Source: Caldimonas mangrovi (GTDB taxonomy: Bacteria > Pseudomonadota > Gammaproteobacteria > Burkholderiales > Burkholderiaceae_C). Taken from it: DNA of 64,000 bases. A model generated the notes under the pieces. That model was given only the letters and a program-made list of their open reading frames with translations, was not told the DNA's origin and did not search any database. Positions 1 through 8,607 of this stretch are shown here, piece after piece (the first letter of the stretch is position 1; the number at the start of each line of letters is the position of its first letter). The stretch spans positions 186,001-250,000 of the forward strand of contig NZ_JAMKFE010000004.1 of assembly GCF_023721835.1 (NCBI RefSeq), in the 5' to 3' direction. The position numbers and the translations under genes were made by a program.

Positions 1-1
1 G

Positions 2-643
2 GTGGTGCTGGTGATCTCCGAGATCTTCGGCGTGCACGAGCACATCGCCGACGTCGCGCGGCGCTTCGCCAAGCTGGGCTACCTGGCGATTGCGCCCGAG
101 CTGTTCGTGCGCCAGGGCGACGCCCAGTCCTACGGCGAGATCGCCAAGCTGCAGGCGGAGGTCATTTCCAAGGTGCCGGACGCCCAGGTGATGGGCGATC
201 TCGACGCCGCGGTGGCGTGGGCCAAGGCCAATGGCGGCGACACCGGCCGCTTGGGCATCACCGGCTTCTGCTGGGGCGGACGCATCACCTGGCTCTATGC
301 CGCGCATGGGCCGGTCAAGGCCGGCGTCGCGTGGTACGGCCGCCTGGTCGGCAACAATACCGAGCTGACCCCCAGGCACCCCGTCGATCTTGCCAAGGAG
401 TTGAAGGCGCCGGTGCTGGGCCTGTATGGCGGGCAGGATGCCGGCATTCCGCTTGACACCGTTGATAAGATGAAGGCCGCATTGGCCGCAGGAAGCGCGG
501 CTGCCAAGCAGTCCGAGTTCGTGGTCTTTCCTGACGCGCCGCATGCCTTCCACGCCGACTACCGGCCCAGCTACCGAAAGGAAGCCGCCGAAGACGGATG
601 GAAGCGCTGCACGGCCTGGTTCAAGAAGCACGGTGTCGCCTGA
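2..643 (+). CDS. Dienelactone hydrolase family protein (5' truncated)
   Basis: Alpha/beta hydrolase of the dienelactone hydrolase (carboxymethylenebutenolidase) family, which opens lactone rings in aromatic degradation. The 213 visible residues carry the family's catalytic set: the SEIFG segment near residue 7, the nucleophile in GFCWGG (Cys about residue 90), the acid in GGQDAG (Asp about 146) and the base in PHAFHAD (His about 181). A cysteine nucleophile inside GxCxGG is typical of this family. Full-length members have roughly 20-30 more residues at the N-terminus, so the true start lies left of the window and the first GTG is only the first codon in frame. It lies upstream of the ZIP gene on the same strand, separated by a structured 130-bp spacer. 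The natural substrate cannot be told from sequence. Confidence 0.9.
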   Translation: MVLVISEIFGVHEHIADVARRFAKLGYLAIAPELFVRQGDAQSYGEIAKLQAEVISKVPDAQVMGDLDAAVAWAKANGGDTGRLGITGFCWGGRITWLYAAHGPVKAGVAWYGRLVGNNTELTPRHPVDLAKELKAPVLGLYGGQDAGIPLDTVDKMKAALAAGSAAAKQSEFVVFPDAPHAFHADYRPSYRKEAAEDGWKRCTAWFKKHGVA

Positions 644-653
644 CTTCACGGTG

Positions 654-766
654 AAGAGCCGCGCTCCCAAGGAAAAGCAGGGCCGCCCCAGGTTTCCTTG
701 ACCCCGCTGGGGGCGGGCAGGGCGCAGCCCGGCCTGGGGGTCCTCGTTCTTGCGGCTCTTTTTTTG
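654..766 (+). promoter_or_regulatory. Nested stem-loop leader ending in a T-run before the ZIP gene
   Basis: AAGAGCCGC at 654-662 is perfectly complementary to GCGGCTCTT at 752-760, and the right arm runs into seven T residues (759-765). Between the arms lie CAAGGAAA (668-675) pairing with TTTCCTTG (693-700), and smaller GC stems. The T-run ends eight bases before the ZIP start codon at 774. It may be a terminator for the upstream hydrolase gene, an attenuator for the transporter, or a dispersed intergenic element. The structure is seen; the function is inferred. Confidence 0.45.
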
Positions 767-773
767 GTTCGAC

Positions 774-1550
774 ATGACGCTGACCTATATCGTCCTCGCC
801 ACACTGTTGGGGGGTGTGCTCTCGGTGCTGATCGCAGCGAGCCTGACGCTTACCGTGTTGAGCAAGCTGGTGCGGCACCTCGTCAGCCTGTCGGCCGGCG
901 TGCTGCTCGGCACAGCCCTGCTGCACGTGCTGCCCGAGGCCTTCGAAAGCTCGGCCGGGGCGCATGAACTGTTCCTCACGTTGCTGGCCGGGCTGCTGTT
1001 CTTCTTCCTGCTCGAGAAGGCCGAGCTGTACCGCCACGGGCATCACCACGAAGGCGACGGCGACCACCACCACCACGGCTTCGACCACGACCAGGCCGGG
1101 CGCGGCGGCTGGAGCGTGCTGGTGGGCGACAGCATCCACAACTTCTGCGACGGCATCATCATCGCCGCCGCCTTTCTGGCCGAACCGCGCCTGGGGGTCG
1201 TCACGGCCCTGGCCGTGATCGCTCACGAGATCCCGCAGGAGGTGGGCGATTTCATCGTGCTGCTCAACGCCGGCTTCTCACGCGCGAAGGCCTTGGCCTA
1301 CAACGCGCTGTCGGGGCTGGCCGCGGTGCTCGGCGGCGTGCTCGGCTACTTCGTCGTCGGCCCCTGGGAAGACCTGTTCCCCTACCTGCTCGTGATCGCG
1401 TCGTCGAGCTTCATCTACGTGGCGGTGGCCGACCTGATCCCGCAGCTGCAGCGGCGCCTGTCGCTCAAGGAAACCGCGTCCCAGCTGATGTGGCTGGGCG
1501 CGGGCCTCGCCTTCATCACCTTCATCGTCGGGCAGTTCCACGGGCATTGA
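774..1550 (+). CDS. ZIP family metal transporter
   Basis: Inner-membrane divalent metal transporter of the ZIP family, 258 residues, expected to import zinc, iron or manganese. Hydrophobic segments cover most of the protein. A histidine-rich cytoplasmic loop (HGHHHEGDGDHHHHG, about residues 84-98) lies between the third and fourth membrane segments. The signature follows in the next helices: SIHNFCDG and AHEIPQEVGDF, with the His, Asn, Asp and Glu residues that bind metal in the transport path. I chose ATG 774 over TTG 750 because translation then starts directly at the first membrane helix. No regulator is adjacent; the leader at 654-766 is the only visible control element. It is only distantly similar to the second ZIP protein at 54994-55911, which belongs to a different branch. 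Confidence 0.92.
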   Translation: MTLTYIVLATLLGGVLSVLIAASLTLTVLSKLVRHLVSLSAGVLLGTALLHVLPEAFESSAGAHELFLTLLAGLLFFFLLEKAELYRHGHHHEGDGDHHHHGFDHDQAGRGGWSVLVGDSIHNFCDGIIIAAAFLAEPRLGVVTALAVIAHEIPQEVGDFIVLLNAGFSRAKALAYNALSGLAAVLGGVLGYFVVGPWEDLFPYLLVIASSSFIYVAVADLIPQLQRRLSLKETASQLMWLGAGLAFITFIVGQFHGH

Positions 1551-1555
1551 CGGGT

Positions 1556-1640
1556 CCCCCCCTACGCGCTGCGCGCGCCCCCCAGGGGGCAACACCAGCG
1601 GCCCGGCAGAGCCGGCTCCGCGGTGTTCGCTGGGCCGGCA
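1556..1640 (+). repeat. Intergenic structured repeat, copy A
   Basis: An 85-bp GC-rich element with the order CCCCTACGCGC, a GCCCCC/GGGGGC hairpin, CAACACCAGCGG, then a CCGGC/GCCGG stem closed by GCGG/CCGC. It is nearly identical to copy B (1801-1887), which lies in the opposite orientation 160 bp away. A shorter relative is copy C at 25719-25790 inside the tungsten operon. It contains no gene. Confidence 0.8.
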
Positions 1641-1800
1641 TAAGCCGTACGCGGGGTGCCGAGCATCGTGGAAAGGGCGTCAGCCGCTCGTCACCTCTGG
1701 CTTGAAGCAGGCAGCGGCACAAGCTCCACTACCTTTCGCATTGAAGTCATTCAGGCGCTCCGCACAGGCCGAGCGCAGGCACGATTGCCGCGCACGGCCC
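1641..1800. other. Spacer between the two inverted repeat copies
   Basis: These 160 bases lie between inverted copies A and B. I see no convincing gene here, only short frames with arginine- and alanine-rich translations typical of GC-rich non-coding DNA. With its flanking inverted arms it forms a 330-bp unit shaped like a non-autonomous mobile element, but no target duplication was found. Confidence 0.4.
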
Positions 1801-1887
1801 GTGCCGGCCCAGCGAACACCGCGGAGCCGGCTCTGCCGGGCCGCTGGTGTTGCCCCTTGAGGGGCGCGCGCGGCGCGTAGGGGTGGT
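1801..1887 (-). repeat. Intergenic structured repeat, copy B (inverted)
   Basis: Reverse complement of copy A with very few differences, ending two bases before the stop codon of the universal stress protein gene. It holds the same two stems, and could act as the 3' hairpin of that gene. Confidence 0.8.
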
Positions 1888-1888
1888 C

Positions 1889-2323
1889 CTACCTGACCAC
1901 CAGAACCGGAATGGCGCTGTGGGTGAGCACGCGGTTGGTCTCGCTGCCGAGCAGCAGCGCCTGCACGCCGCGGCGGCCGTGCGAGGCCATCACAATGAGG
2001 TCGCAGTGGTTGTGCTTGGCGTGGTCGACCACGGCCTCCCAGACACTGACCGACTCGACGGTGTGTCCGGTGCAGGGAATGCCGGCGGCGGCACAGGCTT
2101 CACGCACCTGGGTGACGTTCTTGCTCGCCATGCGCTCCTGCGCGTCGAGGAACTCTTGCGGCAGCGTCGGCTGCATCTCGGAGATCGCGCTGTACGGATA
2201 AGGGTCTTTGACGCTGATCGTGTAGACCTCGGCACCGGTCAATTTCGCCAGTGACACGGCCGTGGATATGGCCCGCTGAGTGATGTCCGAGCCGTCGGTG
2301 GGAACGAGGATGCGCTTGTACAT
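1889..2323 (-). CDS. Universal stress protein, UspA family
   Basis: Small cytoplasmic stress protein of 144 residues, a normal length for a single-domain UspA protein. It begins with MYKRILVPTDGSD, the typical first beta strand and loop. It ends with the nucleotide-binding signature G-2x-G-9x-G-S (ASHGRRGV to LLLGS, about residues 112-126) followed by HSAIPVLVVR. The signature places it among ATP-binding UspA proteins. I chose ATG 2323 because it has a strong ribosome site (GGAGG) eight bases upstream and starts exactly at the conserved strand; the longer frame to 2377 adds no conserved sequence. It is monocistronic. The stop codon abuts repeat copy B. Confidence 0.93.
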   Translation of the reverse strand: MYKRILVPTDGSDITQRAISTAVSLAKLTGAEVYTISVKDPYPYSAISEMQPTLPQEFLDAQERMASKNVTQVREACAAAGIPCTGHTVESVSVWEAVVDHAKHNHCDLIVMASHGRRGVQALLLGSETNRVLTHSAIPVLVVR

Positions 2324-2489
2324 GGAGACCTCCGTGGTTTGGAATCCGGGTGGCGTTGCACTGCATCGTGCCCTCATCGAGCCCGACCATGTTGACCCAT
2401 CTCAAGCGTGCCGCGCAAGCGCATCTCCCCGCAGCACACACGTGGAATCGCGGATGTCCCCACCGGCGGCGCCACGCCAGGCGCTGCCC

Positions 2490-3341
2490 TCAACCCCGCT
2501 CGACCGGCCGTGACGGGTCGGCGCACCATTCGCTCCACGAGCCGGGGTACAGCGCCGAGCCGCCGAGCCCGGCCAGCTCCATCGCGAGCAGGTTGTGGCA
2601 GGCGGTGACGCCCGAGCCGCATTGGTGCACCACCTGCCCGGGCGGCAGCCCGGCCAGCCGCGCTTCGAACTCGCGGCGCAGTTCGGCCGCCGGCTTGAAG
2701 CGGCCCTCGGGCGTGAGGTTGTCCTTGAAGAAGCGGTTCGCTGCACCGGGAATGTGGCCTGCGACCGGGTCCAGCGGTTCGGTGTCGCCACGGTAGCGTT
2801 CGGGGGCGCGGGCGTCGAGCACGCGCAGTGCCGGCGAACCGAGGCGAGCCTGCAGCCCGGCGGCGTCAATGCTGGCCACCAGTGGCTCGCTCAGGGGATA
2901 CGTGGACGCGTGCACCGGTGTCGGCCCGTCGGTGCTCAGCGTGCCGCCGGCCGCCAGCCAGGCGGCGACGCCGCCGTCGAGCACCGACACCGCGTCGTGT
3001 CCCAGCCACTTCAGCATCCACCAGGCTCGCACGCAGTACATGCTGCCCTGGCGGTCGTACACCACCACATGGCGTTGCGGCGTCACGCCGAAGCGCGTGG
3101 CGGTGGCGGCGAAGGCCTCGCGCGGCGGCAGCGGGTGGCGGCCGTTGCGGCCGGTCTTGGGGGCCGAGAGGTCGCGGTCGAGGTGCACATAGTGCGCGCC
3201 CGGCAGGTGGCCGGCGCGGTAGGCCGCCTCGCCGGCCGAGGGGTCGGCCAGGTCGAAGCCGACGTCCCACAGCACGGGCGGCTGCGGGCCGCGCACCTGG
3301 GCGAGCAGTTCTTCGGCGGAAATCAGCGGTGTCGTGTTCAT
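2490..3341 (-). CDS. sseA: 3-mercaptopyruvate sulfurtransferase, tandem rhodanese
   Basis: Cytoplasmic sulfurtransferase with two rhodanese domains, 283 residues. The N-terminal domain is inactive, and the C-terminal domain carries the persulfide-forming cysteine (Cys241) in CGSGVT. The CGSGVT loop is the form seen in mercaptopyruvate sulfurtransferases, whereas thiosulfate-specific rhodaneses usually carry CRKG-type loops. The substrate assignment therefore rests on the loop. Its ATG overlaps the stop codon of the upstream EamA gene (ATGA), so it is probably the last gene of a three-gene operon: cyclase, EamA exporter, sulfurtransferase. The operon has no obvious single pathway. Confidence 0.9.
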   Translation of the reverse strand: MNTTPLISAEELLAQVRGPQPPVLWDVGFDLADPSAGEAAYRAGHLPGAHYVHLDRDLSAPKTGRNGRHPLPPREAFAATATRFGVTPQRHVVVYDRQGSMYCVRAWWMLKWLGHDAVSVLDGGVAAWLAAGGTLSTDGPTPVHASTYPLSEPLVASIDAAGLQARLGSPALRVLDARAPERYRGDTEPLDPVAGHIPGAANRFFKDNLTPEGRFKPAAELRREFEARLAGLPPGQVVHQCGSGVTACHNLLAMELAGLGGSALYPGSWSEWCADPSRPVERG

Positions 3342-4231
3342 GTCTCGGTGGTGTTGGTAGCGGACGTGGCCGGCGCGGCCTTGGCCCGCAGGAACGTGGC
3401 CGCAACACCGGCCACGACGATCAACAGCATGCCTGCAAGCGCCATCCAGGTGACGGGGTCATCGAACAGCAGCACCCCGTAGATGAAGGCGAAGACGATG
3501 CCGAGGTACTGCAGGCTCGCGTTGACGAGCGTCTTGCCGGTGGCATAAGCGCGCGTCATCATCAGCTGGGCGACGGTCGCCAGCAGGCCGACCGCCAGCA
3601 GCAGCGCCACCCCGGTGGCGCTGTGCGCGCTGATGCCGGTGTAGACCATCGTCAGCGCACCGGCCGCCACGCCGCCGAGCGAGAAGTAGAACACCACGCG
3701 GTACTCCGGCTCGCCGGCACGGCCCAGCGCCGTGACCTGCAGGTAGGCGGTGGCGCTCAGCATGCCTGACAGCAGCCCGACGAGGCCGTGCCACAACTGC
3801 TGCTGGTCGATCGTCGGCCGCAGGATCAGCGCAACGCCGGCGAAGCCGGTCAGCACGGTCGCGATCAGCCGCGAGTCGATGCGCGCACCGCCGAGCAGGA
3901 TGGCCCCGCCGAGCAGGAACAAGGCCATCCATACCGACGACATGTAGTTGAGCGTGATCGCGGTGGCGAGCGGCAGGTTGCTGATCGCGTAGAACCACAT
4001 GCACAGCGCTGCCACGCCCGACAGACTGCGCCAGAAGTGCATCGCCGGCACGCGGGTGCGCAACGTGCCGCCACGCCGCCATGCGAGGAGCGACAGCATC
4101 ACGGCGCCGACCAGGCCACGGTAGAACACGATCTCGCCCGGCGAGTAGTAGGCCGACGCGTATTTCACGCACAGCCCCATCGTCGCGAACAGGAAGGACG
4201 CGAGCATCATCAACACCGGCGCCTGGCTCAC
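3338..4231 (-). CDS. DMT superfamily transporter with EamA domains
   Basis: Inner-membrane protein of 297 residues with ten predicted helices in two EamA repeats, the architecture of drug/metabolite exporters. The first repeat starts with APVLMMLASFLFATMG and the second begins near LVGLLSGMLSATAY. The substrate is unknown; family members export amino acids, nucleosides or small cationic compounds. I chose GTG 4231 because it overlaps the cyclase stop by four bases (GTGA) and is immediately followed by the first helix. Its own stop overlaps the sseA start in the same way. The tight overlaps indicate translational coupling. Confidence 0.88.
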   Translation of the reverse strand: MSQAPVLMMLASFLFATMGLCVKYASAYYSPGEIVFYRGLVGAVMLSLLAWRRGGTLRTRVPAMHFWRSLSGVAALCMWFYAISNLPLATAITLNYMSSVWMALFLLGGAILLGGARIDSRLIATVLTGFAGVALILRPTIDQQQLWHGLVGLLSGMLSATAYLQVTALGRAGEPEYRVVFYFSLGGVAAGALTMVYTGISAHSATGVALLLAVGLLATVAQLMMTRAYATGKTLVNASLQYLGIVFAFIYGVLLFDDPVTWMALAGMLLIVVAGVAATFLRAKAAPATSATNTTET

Positions 4232-5958
4232 AGCACATCCTCCTCGATGCGCATCAGGTGGGCGGGTGGCGGCGGCAGCTCGGCATCGCGCGGCAGCGCG
4301 AACACCTCGACCGTGCTGTCGCGGCCCTTGACCTGCCGTGCCCCGAGCGGTGCCAGCAGCGTGCCCAGGGCCTCGGGCAGCAGGTCGCGGGTCTGGCGAT
4401 TGACGAGCAGCGCGACTTCCGGGTGCTCCTTGCTCAGGCTTTCGAGCCTTGCCGCGATGTTCACCGTATCGCCGATCACCGTGTAAATGCAGCGCTCGGG
4501 CGAGCCGATCTGGCCGGCCAGTGCGGTGCCGCTCGCCAGACCGATGCCGGCGACCAACGCCGGCGCACCATACGCCGCTCGCTCGCAATTGAACTCTCCC
4601 AGCGCACGCTGCATCTCGACCGCTGCATACAGCGCGCGCTCGACCCGGTGCTCGTCGGGCGTCGGGGCGCCGAACACCACCACCATCGCATCTCCCATGA
4701 AGTTGTTGACGTACCCGCCGTAGCGCTGGACCGCTTCGGTCATGCGGGTGAAGTATTCGTTGAGCGTCAGCACGATGTCGCGCGGCTTCATCGCTTCGCA
4801 CAACTGCGAGAAGCCGCGGATGTCGCTCAGCAGCACGGTCACCTCGACCTCGTGGCCACCGAGCATGAGCTCGCCCTGCAGCAATTGGTCGCGCACTTCC
4901 GGCGACACCAGCCGGCCGAACACGTCGCGCTCGCGCTCGCGCTTTTCCAGCTCCCAGCTCATGTGGTTGAACGACCGCGCGAGCAGGCCGAGCTCGTCGT
5001 CGCGGTCGAGCTCGACGTGCGCGTTGAGGTAGTGGCCGCGCAGGATGGCCCGTGCCGACCGTGCGACGTGGCGCACGTCGTGCGCCAGCCCGCGTGCGAA
5101 GCGCCACGCGATGCCGGCCGCAAGGCACGAAACGGTGAGCACGATCAGGCTGTAGTTCAGCAGTGCTTCGCGCACCAGCGCGCGGTAGGCGTCCAGCGAC
5201 TCGATCACCCGCACGCTCCAGCCGGCGTGCGCCGGAGCCTCGGCCACCACTGCGTCGGCGGCCGTGCCGTTGCGGTTCGCGATCGGCACGGCGGCGCCGA
5301 CGTCGGGCGAGCGCGCCACCGACGCAACCAGCGCCTGCGTGTCGTCGCGCAGCAGCGCGCGTACTTCTTCGGAGGCGTCGGCCGGCAGGGCGATCGTGGT
5401 TGCGATGGCCTCTCGCGGCAGTCCGACGACGACCCAGCCCAGCAGGCGCGACGTGCCGCCGTTGACATCGCGCGCCGGCTGCACCACGTCGGCGCCGCCG
5501 TCCGGCGCGCGACGAGCCACCCAGGTGGTGGTGGCGGGCAGCGAGCCGATGGCCGGCGTGCGGGTGCTGAGTTCGGGAAATCTCACGAGCGCGCGGCCGT
5601 GTCTGTCGAGCACCTGCACACGGTCGATCTCGGGATGGCTGCGCACCAGGCTGCGCAACTCGGCGCGCAGGCTGTCATCGGACGGCAGGGTGCCGGCCAG
5701 CACTTCGACGGTAGCCGGCGTCGCGGCGACCATCCGCGCCAGTTGTTCGCCGCTCAGCATCAGTTGCCGGACCCGCCCGGCGATCAGCTCGGCCGTCTGG
5801 CGGGTGCGGCGTTCCTGTTCGCGTTTCAGCCGCTGCGAGTTCTCGGTCAGCGACAGCAGCCCTGCGATCACGAGCGGCACGATGGTGAGCAGCAGCACGG
5901 CTGCAGGCAGCGTGCGGCTGAGGGACCGGCGCTGCAGTTCAGCGGGCGCGGCGTTCAC
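4228..5958 (-). CDS. Membrane-bound class III adenylate/guanylate cyclase
   Basis: A 576-residue sensor cyclase. One membrane helix lies near the N-terminus (about 12-35), followed by an extracytoplasmic domain of about 230 residues. A second helix at about 270-290 and a HAMP-like linker ending in the DDELGLLARSFNHM region follow, and the C-terminal domain is a class III nucleotide cyclase. The two metal-binding aspartates are visible: Asp379 in LLSDIRGFS and Asp423 in NNFMGDAM. IGDTVNIAARLE supplies the usual Asp and Asn of the later catalytic segment. The position that normally holds the adenine-selecting lysine (K in the INKFIGD consensus) is Asn419 here, so ATP specificity is not certain. 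It is first in an operon with the EamA and sseA genes. Confidence 0.87.
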   Translation of the reverse strand: MNAAPAELQRRSLSRTLPAAVLLLTIVPLVIAGLLSLTENSQRLKREQERRTRQTAELIAGRVRQLMLSGEQLARMVAATPATVEVLAGTLPSDDSLRAELRSLVRSHPEIDRVQVLDRHGRALVRFPELSTRTPAIGSLPATTTWVARRAPDGGADVVQPARDVNGGTSRLLGWVVVGLPREAIATTIALPADASEEVRALLRDDTQALVASVARSPDVGAAVPIANRNGTAADAVVAEAPAHAGWSVRVIESLDAYRALVREALLNYSLIVLTVSCLAAGIAWRFARGLAHDVRHVARSARAILRGHYLNAHVELDRDDELGLLARSFNHMSWELEKRERERDVFGRLVSPEVRDQLLQGELMLGGHEVEVTVLLSDIRGFSQLCEAMKPRDIVLTLNEYFTRMTEAVQRYGGYVNNFMGDAMVVVFGAPTPDEHRVERALYAAVEMQRALGEFNCERAAYGAPALVAGIGLASGTALAGQIGSPERCIYTVIGDTVNIAARLESLSKEHPEVALLVNRQTRDLLPEALGTLLAPLGARQVKGRDSTVEVFALPRDAELPPPPAHLMRIEEDVL

Positions 5959-6026
5959 GAGGAGGCTAAGGCGAGTCGGGGCGACACGACGAGGATGATA
6001 AGACCACCCCCGTGCGCTGCGCAGAA

Positions 6027-6053
6027 TGAAAAACGCCCGGCCGGGCCGGGCGT
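6027..6053 (-). terminator. Rho-independent terminator of the Rieske oxygenase gene
   Basis: ACGCCCGGC (6033-6041) and GCCGGGCGT (6045-6053) form a perfect nine-base stem with a CGG loop. On the minus strand the stem is followed by a run of five T residues (plus-strand A at 6029-6033). It lies 15 bases past the stop codon of the oxygenase gene, the expected place. Confidence 0.85.
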
Positions 6054-6067
6054 CTCGGGCAGGGCTG

Positions 6068-7171
6068 TCAGCCCCTGTATTGCAGCATCTGCCGGTACCA
6101 CTCGTGGAAGTGCTGCATGCCGTCTTCCATCGGGCTCTGGTACGGGCCCACCTCGTTGTCGCCGCGCTCGAACAGCGCCTTGCGGCCCCCGTCCATGCGC
6201 AGCGCGATCTCGTCGTCCTCGACGCAGGTCTCCATGTAGGCGGCCTGCTCGGCTTCGACGAACTCGCGCTCGAAGGCGGCGATCTCTTCGGGGTAGAAGA
6301 ACTCCACCACGTTGAGCGTCTTCTGCGGGCCCTTCGGATACAGCGTCGAGACCACCAGCACGTGCGGATACCACTCGACCATGATGTTCGGGTAGTAGGT
6401 CAGCCAGATCGCCCCATGCTTCGGCGGCACGCCGCCGTTGAAGCGCAGCACCGCGTCATGCCAGTTGCGATAGGTGTCCGAACCCGGCTTGCCGAGCGCG
6501 TTGGCCACACCGACGGTCTGCACCGAATACTCGCGCCCGAACTCCCAGCGCAAGTCGTCGCAGGCGACGAAGTTGCCCAGGCCGGGGTGGAAGGGGCCGA
6601 CGTGGTAGTCCTCCAGGTAAACCTCGATGAAGGTCTTCCAGTTGTAGTCGCACTCGTGCAGTTCCACCTTGTCCAGCACATAACCGCTGAAGTCGAGTTC
6701 CGCTGCCGGGCCCAGCTTAGCCAGGTCGGTGGCGATGTCGCGGCCGTTGTCCTCGAACACCAGCCCGTTCCAGCTCTGCACCTTGTAGTTGTTGAGGTTC
6801 AGACACGGGTCCTGTGCGAAGTGCGGCGCGCCGAGCAATTGCCCGTCGAGGCCGTAGGTCCAGCGGTGCAGCGGGCACACGATGTTGCGCTTCGTGTTGC
6901 CGCGCCCGCGCAGCATCACCGCCTGCCGGTGGCGGCAGACGTTGGAGATCAGCTCGACGCCGTTGGGCGTGCGCACCAGCGCCCGGCCTTCGCCTTCCTG
7001 GGGCAGGGCGTAGTAATCCCCGACCTCGGGCACGGCGAGTTCGTGCCCGAGATACCGGGGACCGCCATGGAAGATGAGCTCCATCTCGCGGCGAAACAGA
7101 TCGCCGTCGAAATATGCCGATACCGGCAGTTGCGTGTGGCTTTGCTCAAGGGCAATGCTTAGGTCTGACAT
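6068..7171 (-). CDS. Rieske non-heme iron oxygenase, alpha subunit
   Basis: A 367-residue aromatic-ring-hydroxylating type oxygenase. The N-terminal Rieske domain binds a [2Fe-2S] cluster through CRH and CPLH (about residues 79-105). The C-terminal SRPBCC domain holds the mononuclear iron site, visible as EVYLEDYHVGPFHPG with two histidines; the aspartate ligand comes later. The layout resembles the choline/carnitine/betaine monooxygenase and CMP-like branch as much as true aromatic dioxygenases, so the substrate is open. No ferredoxin or reductase gene is adjacent, and electron transfer must come from elsewhere. ATG 7171 is preferred over 7213 because MSDLSIALEQ fits an oxygenase N-terminus. 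The gene stands alone, with its own terminator at 6027-6053. Confidence 0.88.
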   Translation of the reverse strand: MSDLSIALEQSHTQLPVSAYFDGDLFRREMELIFHGGPRYLGHELAVPEVGDYYALPQEGEGRALVRTPNGVELISNVCRHRQAVMLRGRGNTKRNIVCPLHRWTYGLDGQLLGAPHFAQDPCLNLNNYKVQSWNGLVFEDNGRDIATDLAKLGPAAELDFSGYVLDKVELHECDYNWKTFIEVYLEDYHVGPFHPGLGNFVACDDLRWEFGREYSVQTVGVANALGKPGSDTYRNWHDAVLRFNGGVPPKHGAIWLTYYPNIMVEWYPHVLVVSTLYPKGPQKTLNVVEFFYPEEIAAFEREFVEAEQAAYMETCVEDDEIALRMDGGRKALFERGDNEVGPYQSPMEDGMQHFHEWYRQMLQYRG

Positions 7172-7441
7172 GATCCCCAGGATCTCCAAAAACCAATGTC
7201 CAACCACCCCCACGGTGGGCCCATCTCCCCGGGTCGAGGCACTTCAGGCGCGGCAAGGCCGGAACCTCCTGTCGAATGCGAGGCCGCGATGATTTGCGAA
7301 GGGAACCGGACATTTTAAACGGCACGGAGAAGCAGGGGGTGGCGACCGGCCATCACACCGGCGAATTCGACCTGACGCTCCAGAATGCACCGCGCTGGTG
7401 CGGGTGCCCCTGACTACAATGGGTGGTTTCACCTGCACGTC

Positions 7442-7681
7442 ATGCCGAAGACCCCGCCCCCCCCGACAGGTACCGAGCCGGCGAGCTATGAAGACGCACT
7501 GGCCGAACTCGAGCGGCTGGTGTCCGAACTCGAGTCGGGCCAGTTGCCGCTCGACCGCCTGCTGCAGAGCTACCAGCGTGGCGCACAGTTGCTCACCTAC
7601 TGCCGCGGCCGGCTCGAGGCCGTGGAGCAGCAGGTCAAGGTGCTGGAAGACGGCCAGCTGAAACCCTGGATGCAAGCATGA
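7442..7681 (+). CDS. xseB: Exodeoxyribonuclease VII small subunit
   Basis: Small subunit of exonuclease VII, 79 residues. The signature [18 protein letters not shown] (about 17-34) forms the first long helix, and [11 protein letters not shown] the second; both bind the XseA large subunit. Length matches the family. ATG 7442 is preferred to the upstream in-frame GTG because the homologous region starts right after a short proline-rich lead. Its stop overlaps the ispA start (ATGA), giving the order xseB-ispA-dxs that is widespread in beta- and gammaproteobacteria. The large subunit gene is not in the window. Confidence 0.94.
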   Translation: MPKTPPPPTGTEPASYEDALAELERLVSELESGQLPLDRLLQSYQRGAQLLTYCRGRLEAVEQQVKVLEDGQLKPWMQA

Positions 7682-8607
7682 GCCTTTCTTCGAGCGGCCT
7701 GGTGGCCGCCCTCTCGCCCGTCGCAGCCGGCTTCGACCGCTGGGCGCAGGTACGGCTCGAACGGGTCGAGGCGGCGCTGTCGCAATGGGTGCCGGCCGAC
7801 GCGCCGGCCGGGCTGGGCGAGGCCATGCGCTACGGCGTGCTCGACGGCGGCAAGCGCCTGCGCCCGCTGCTGGTGCTGGCGGCGGCCGAGTCCGTCGGCG
7901 GCCATGCCGACGCCGCGCTGCGTGCCGCCTGCGCGGTGGAGCTGATCCACGCCTATTCGCTGGTCCACGACGACATGCCCTGCATGGACGACGACGTGCT
8001 GCGCCGCGGCAAGCCGACCGTGCACGTCAAGTTCGGCGAGGCCACCGCGATGCTGACCGGCGACGCGATGCAGGCGCTGGCCTTCGACGTGCTGACGCCC
8101 GACGAGGCGACGGTCCCGCCCGCGCTGCAGGCCATCTTGTGTCGCCTTCTCGCACGGGCGTCCGGGCACGAAGGCATGGCCGGCGGCCAGGCGATCGACC
8201 TGGCCAGCGTCGGGCGTTCGCTCGACGAAACCGAACTGCGCGACATGCATCGCCGCAAGACCGGCGCGCTGCTGCGCGCCAGCGTGCAGATGGGTGCGGC
8301 GTGCGGCCCTGTCGACGCCACCGCCTGGGACGCGTTGTCGGACTACGGCTGGAGCGTCGGGCTGGCCTTCCAGGTGGTCGACGACATCCTGGACGTGACG
8401 CAGGCCTCCGAAACCCTGGGCAAGACCGCCGGTAAGGATGCCGACAACGGCAAGCCCACGTACGTGTCGGTGCTCGGGCTCGACGCCGCGCGTCGCTATG
8501 CGGCACAACTGCGCGAGCAGGCGCACGAGGCGCTGGCGAGGGCCGGCCTTCGCGATGCCGGCCTGCTGGCCGTGCTCGCAGACAAAGTCGTGGATCGGCA
8601 AAGCTGA
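7678..8607 (+). CDS. ispA: Farnesyl diphosphate synthase (polyprenyl synthetase)
   Basis: Cytoplasmic prenyl transferase of 309 residues that condenses isopentenyl diphosphate with dimethylallyl and geranyl diphosphate. The first aspartate-rich motif DDMPCMDDD (about residues 100-108) and the second DDILD (about 235-239) coordinate the magnesium ions that bind the allylic diphosphate. GGKRLRP near the N-terminus binds the homoallylic substrate. It sits between xseB and dxs, with four-base and one-base overlaps, so substrate supply (Dxs) and use are encoded together. Chain length is assigned from the family and context. Confidence 0.95.
   Translation: MSLSSSGLVAALSPVAAGFDRWAQVRLERVEAALSQWVPADAPAGLGEAMRYGVLDGGKRLRPLLVLAAAESVGGHADAALRAACAVELIHAYSLVHDDMPCMDDDVLRRGKPTVHVKFGEATAMLTGDAMQALAFDVLTPDEATVPPALQAILCRLLARASGHEGMAGGQAIDLASVGRSLDETELRDMHRRKTGALLRASVQMGAACGPVDATAWDALSDYGWSVGLAFQVVDDILDVTQASETLGKTAGKDADNGKPTYVSVLGLDAARRYAAQLREQAHEALARAGLRDAGLLAVLADKVVDRQS

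Noticed and set aside
654-766. Mn-responsive yybP-ykoY riboswitch before the ZIP gene
   Set aside because: The conserved loop sequences of that class are not visible; only general stem pairing is seen.
3338-5128. Long minus frame of 596 residues reading through EamA and into the cyclase gene
   Set aside because: Only the part from GTG 4231 is an EamA transporter; the remainder is the shadow of the cyclase gene, with arginine-rich translation.
4081-6315. 744-residue plus-strand frame antisense to the cyclase gene
   Set aside because: Composition is typical of GC-rich antisense shadow and it covers a well-supported cyclase gene.
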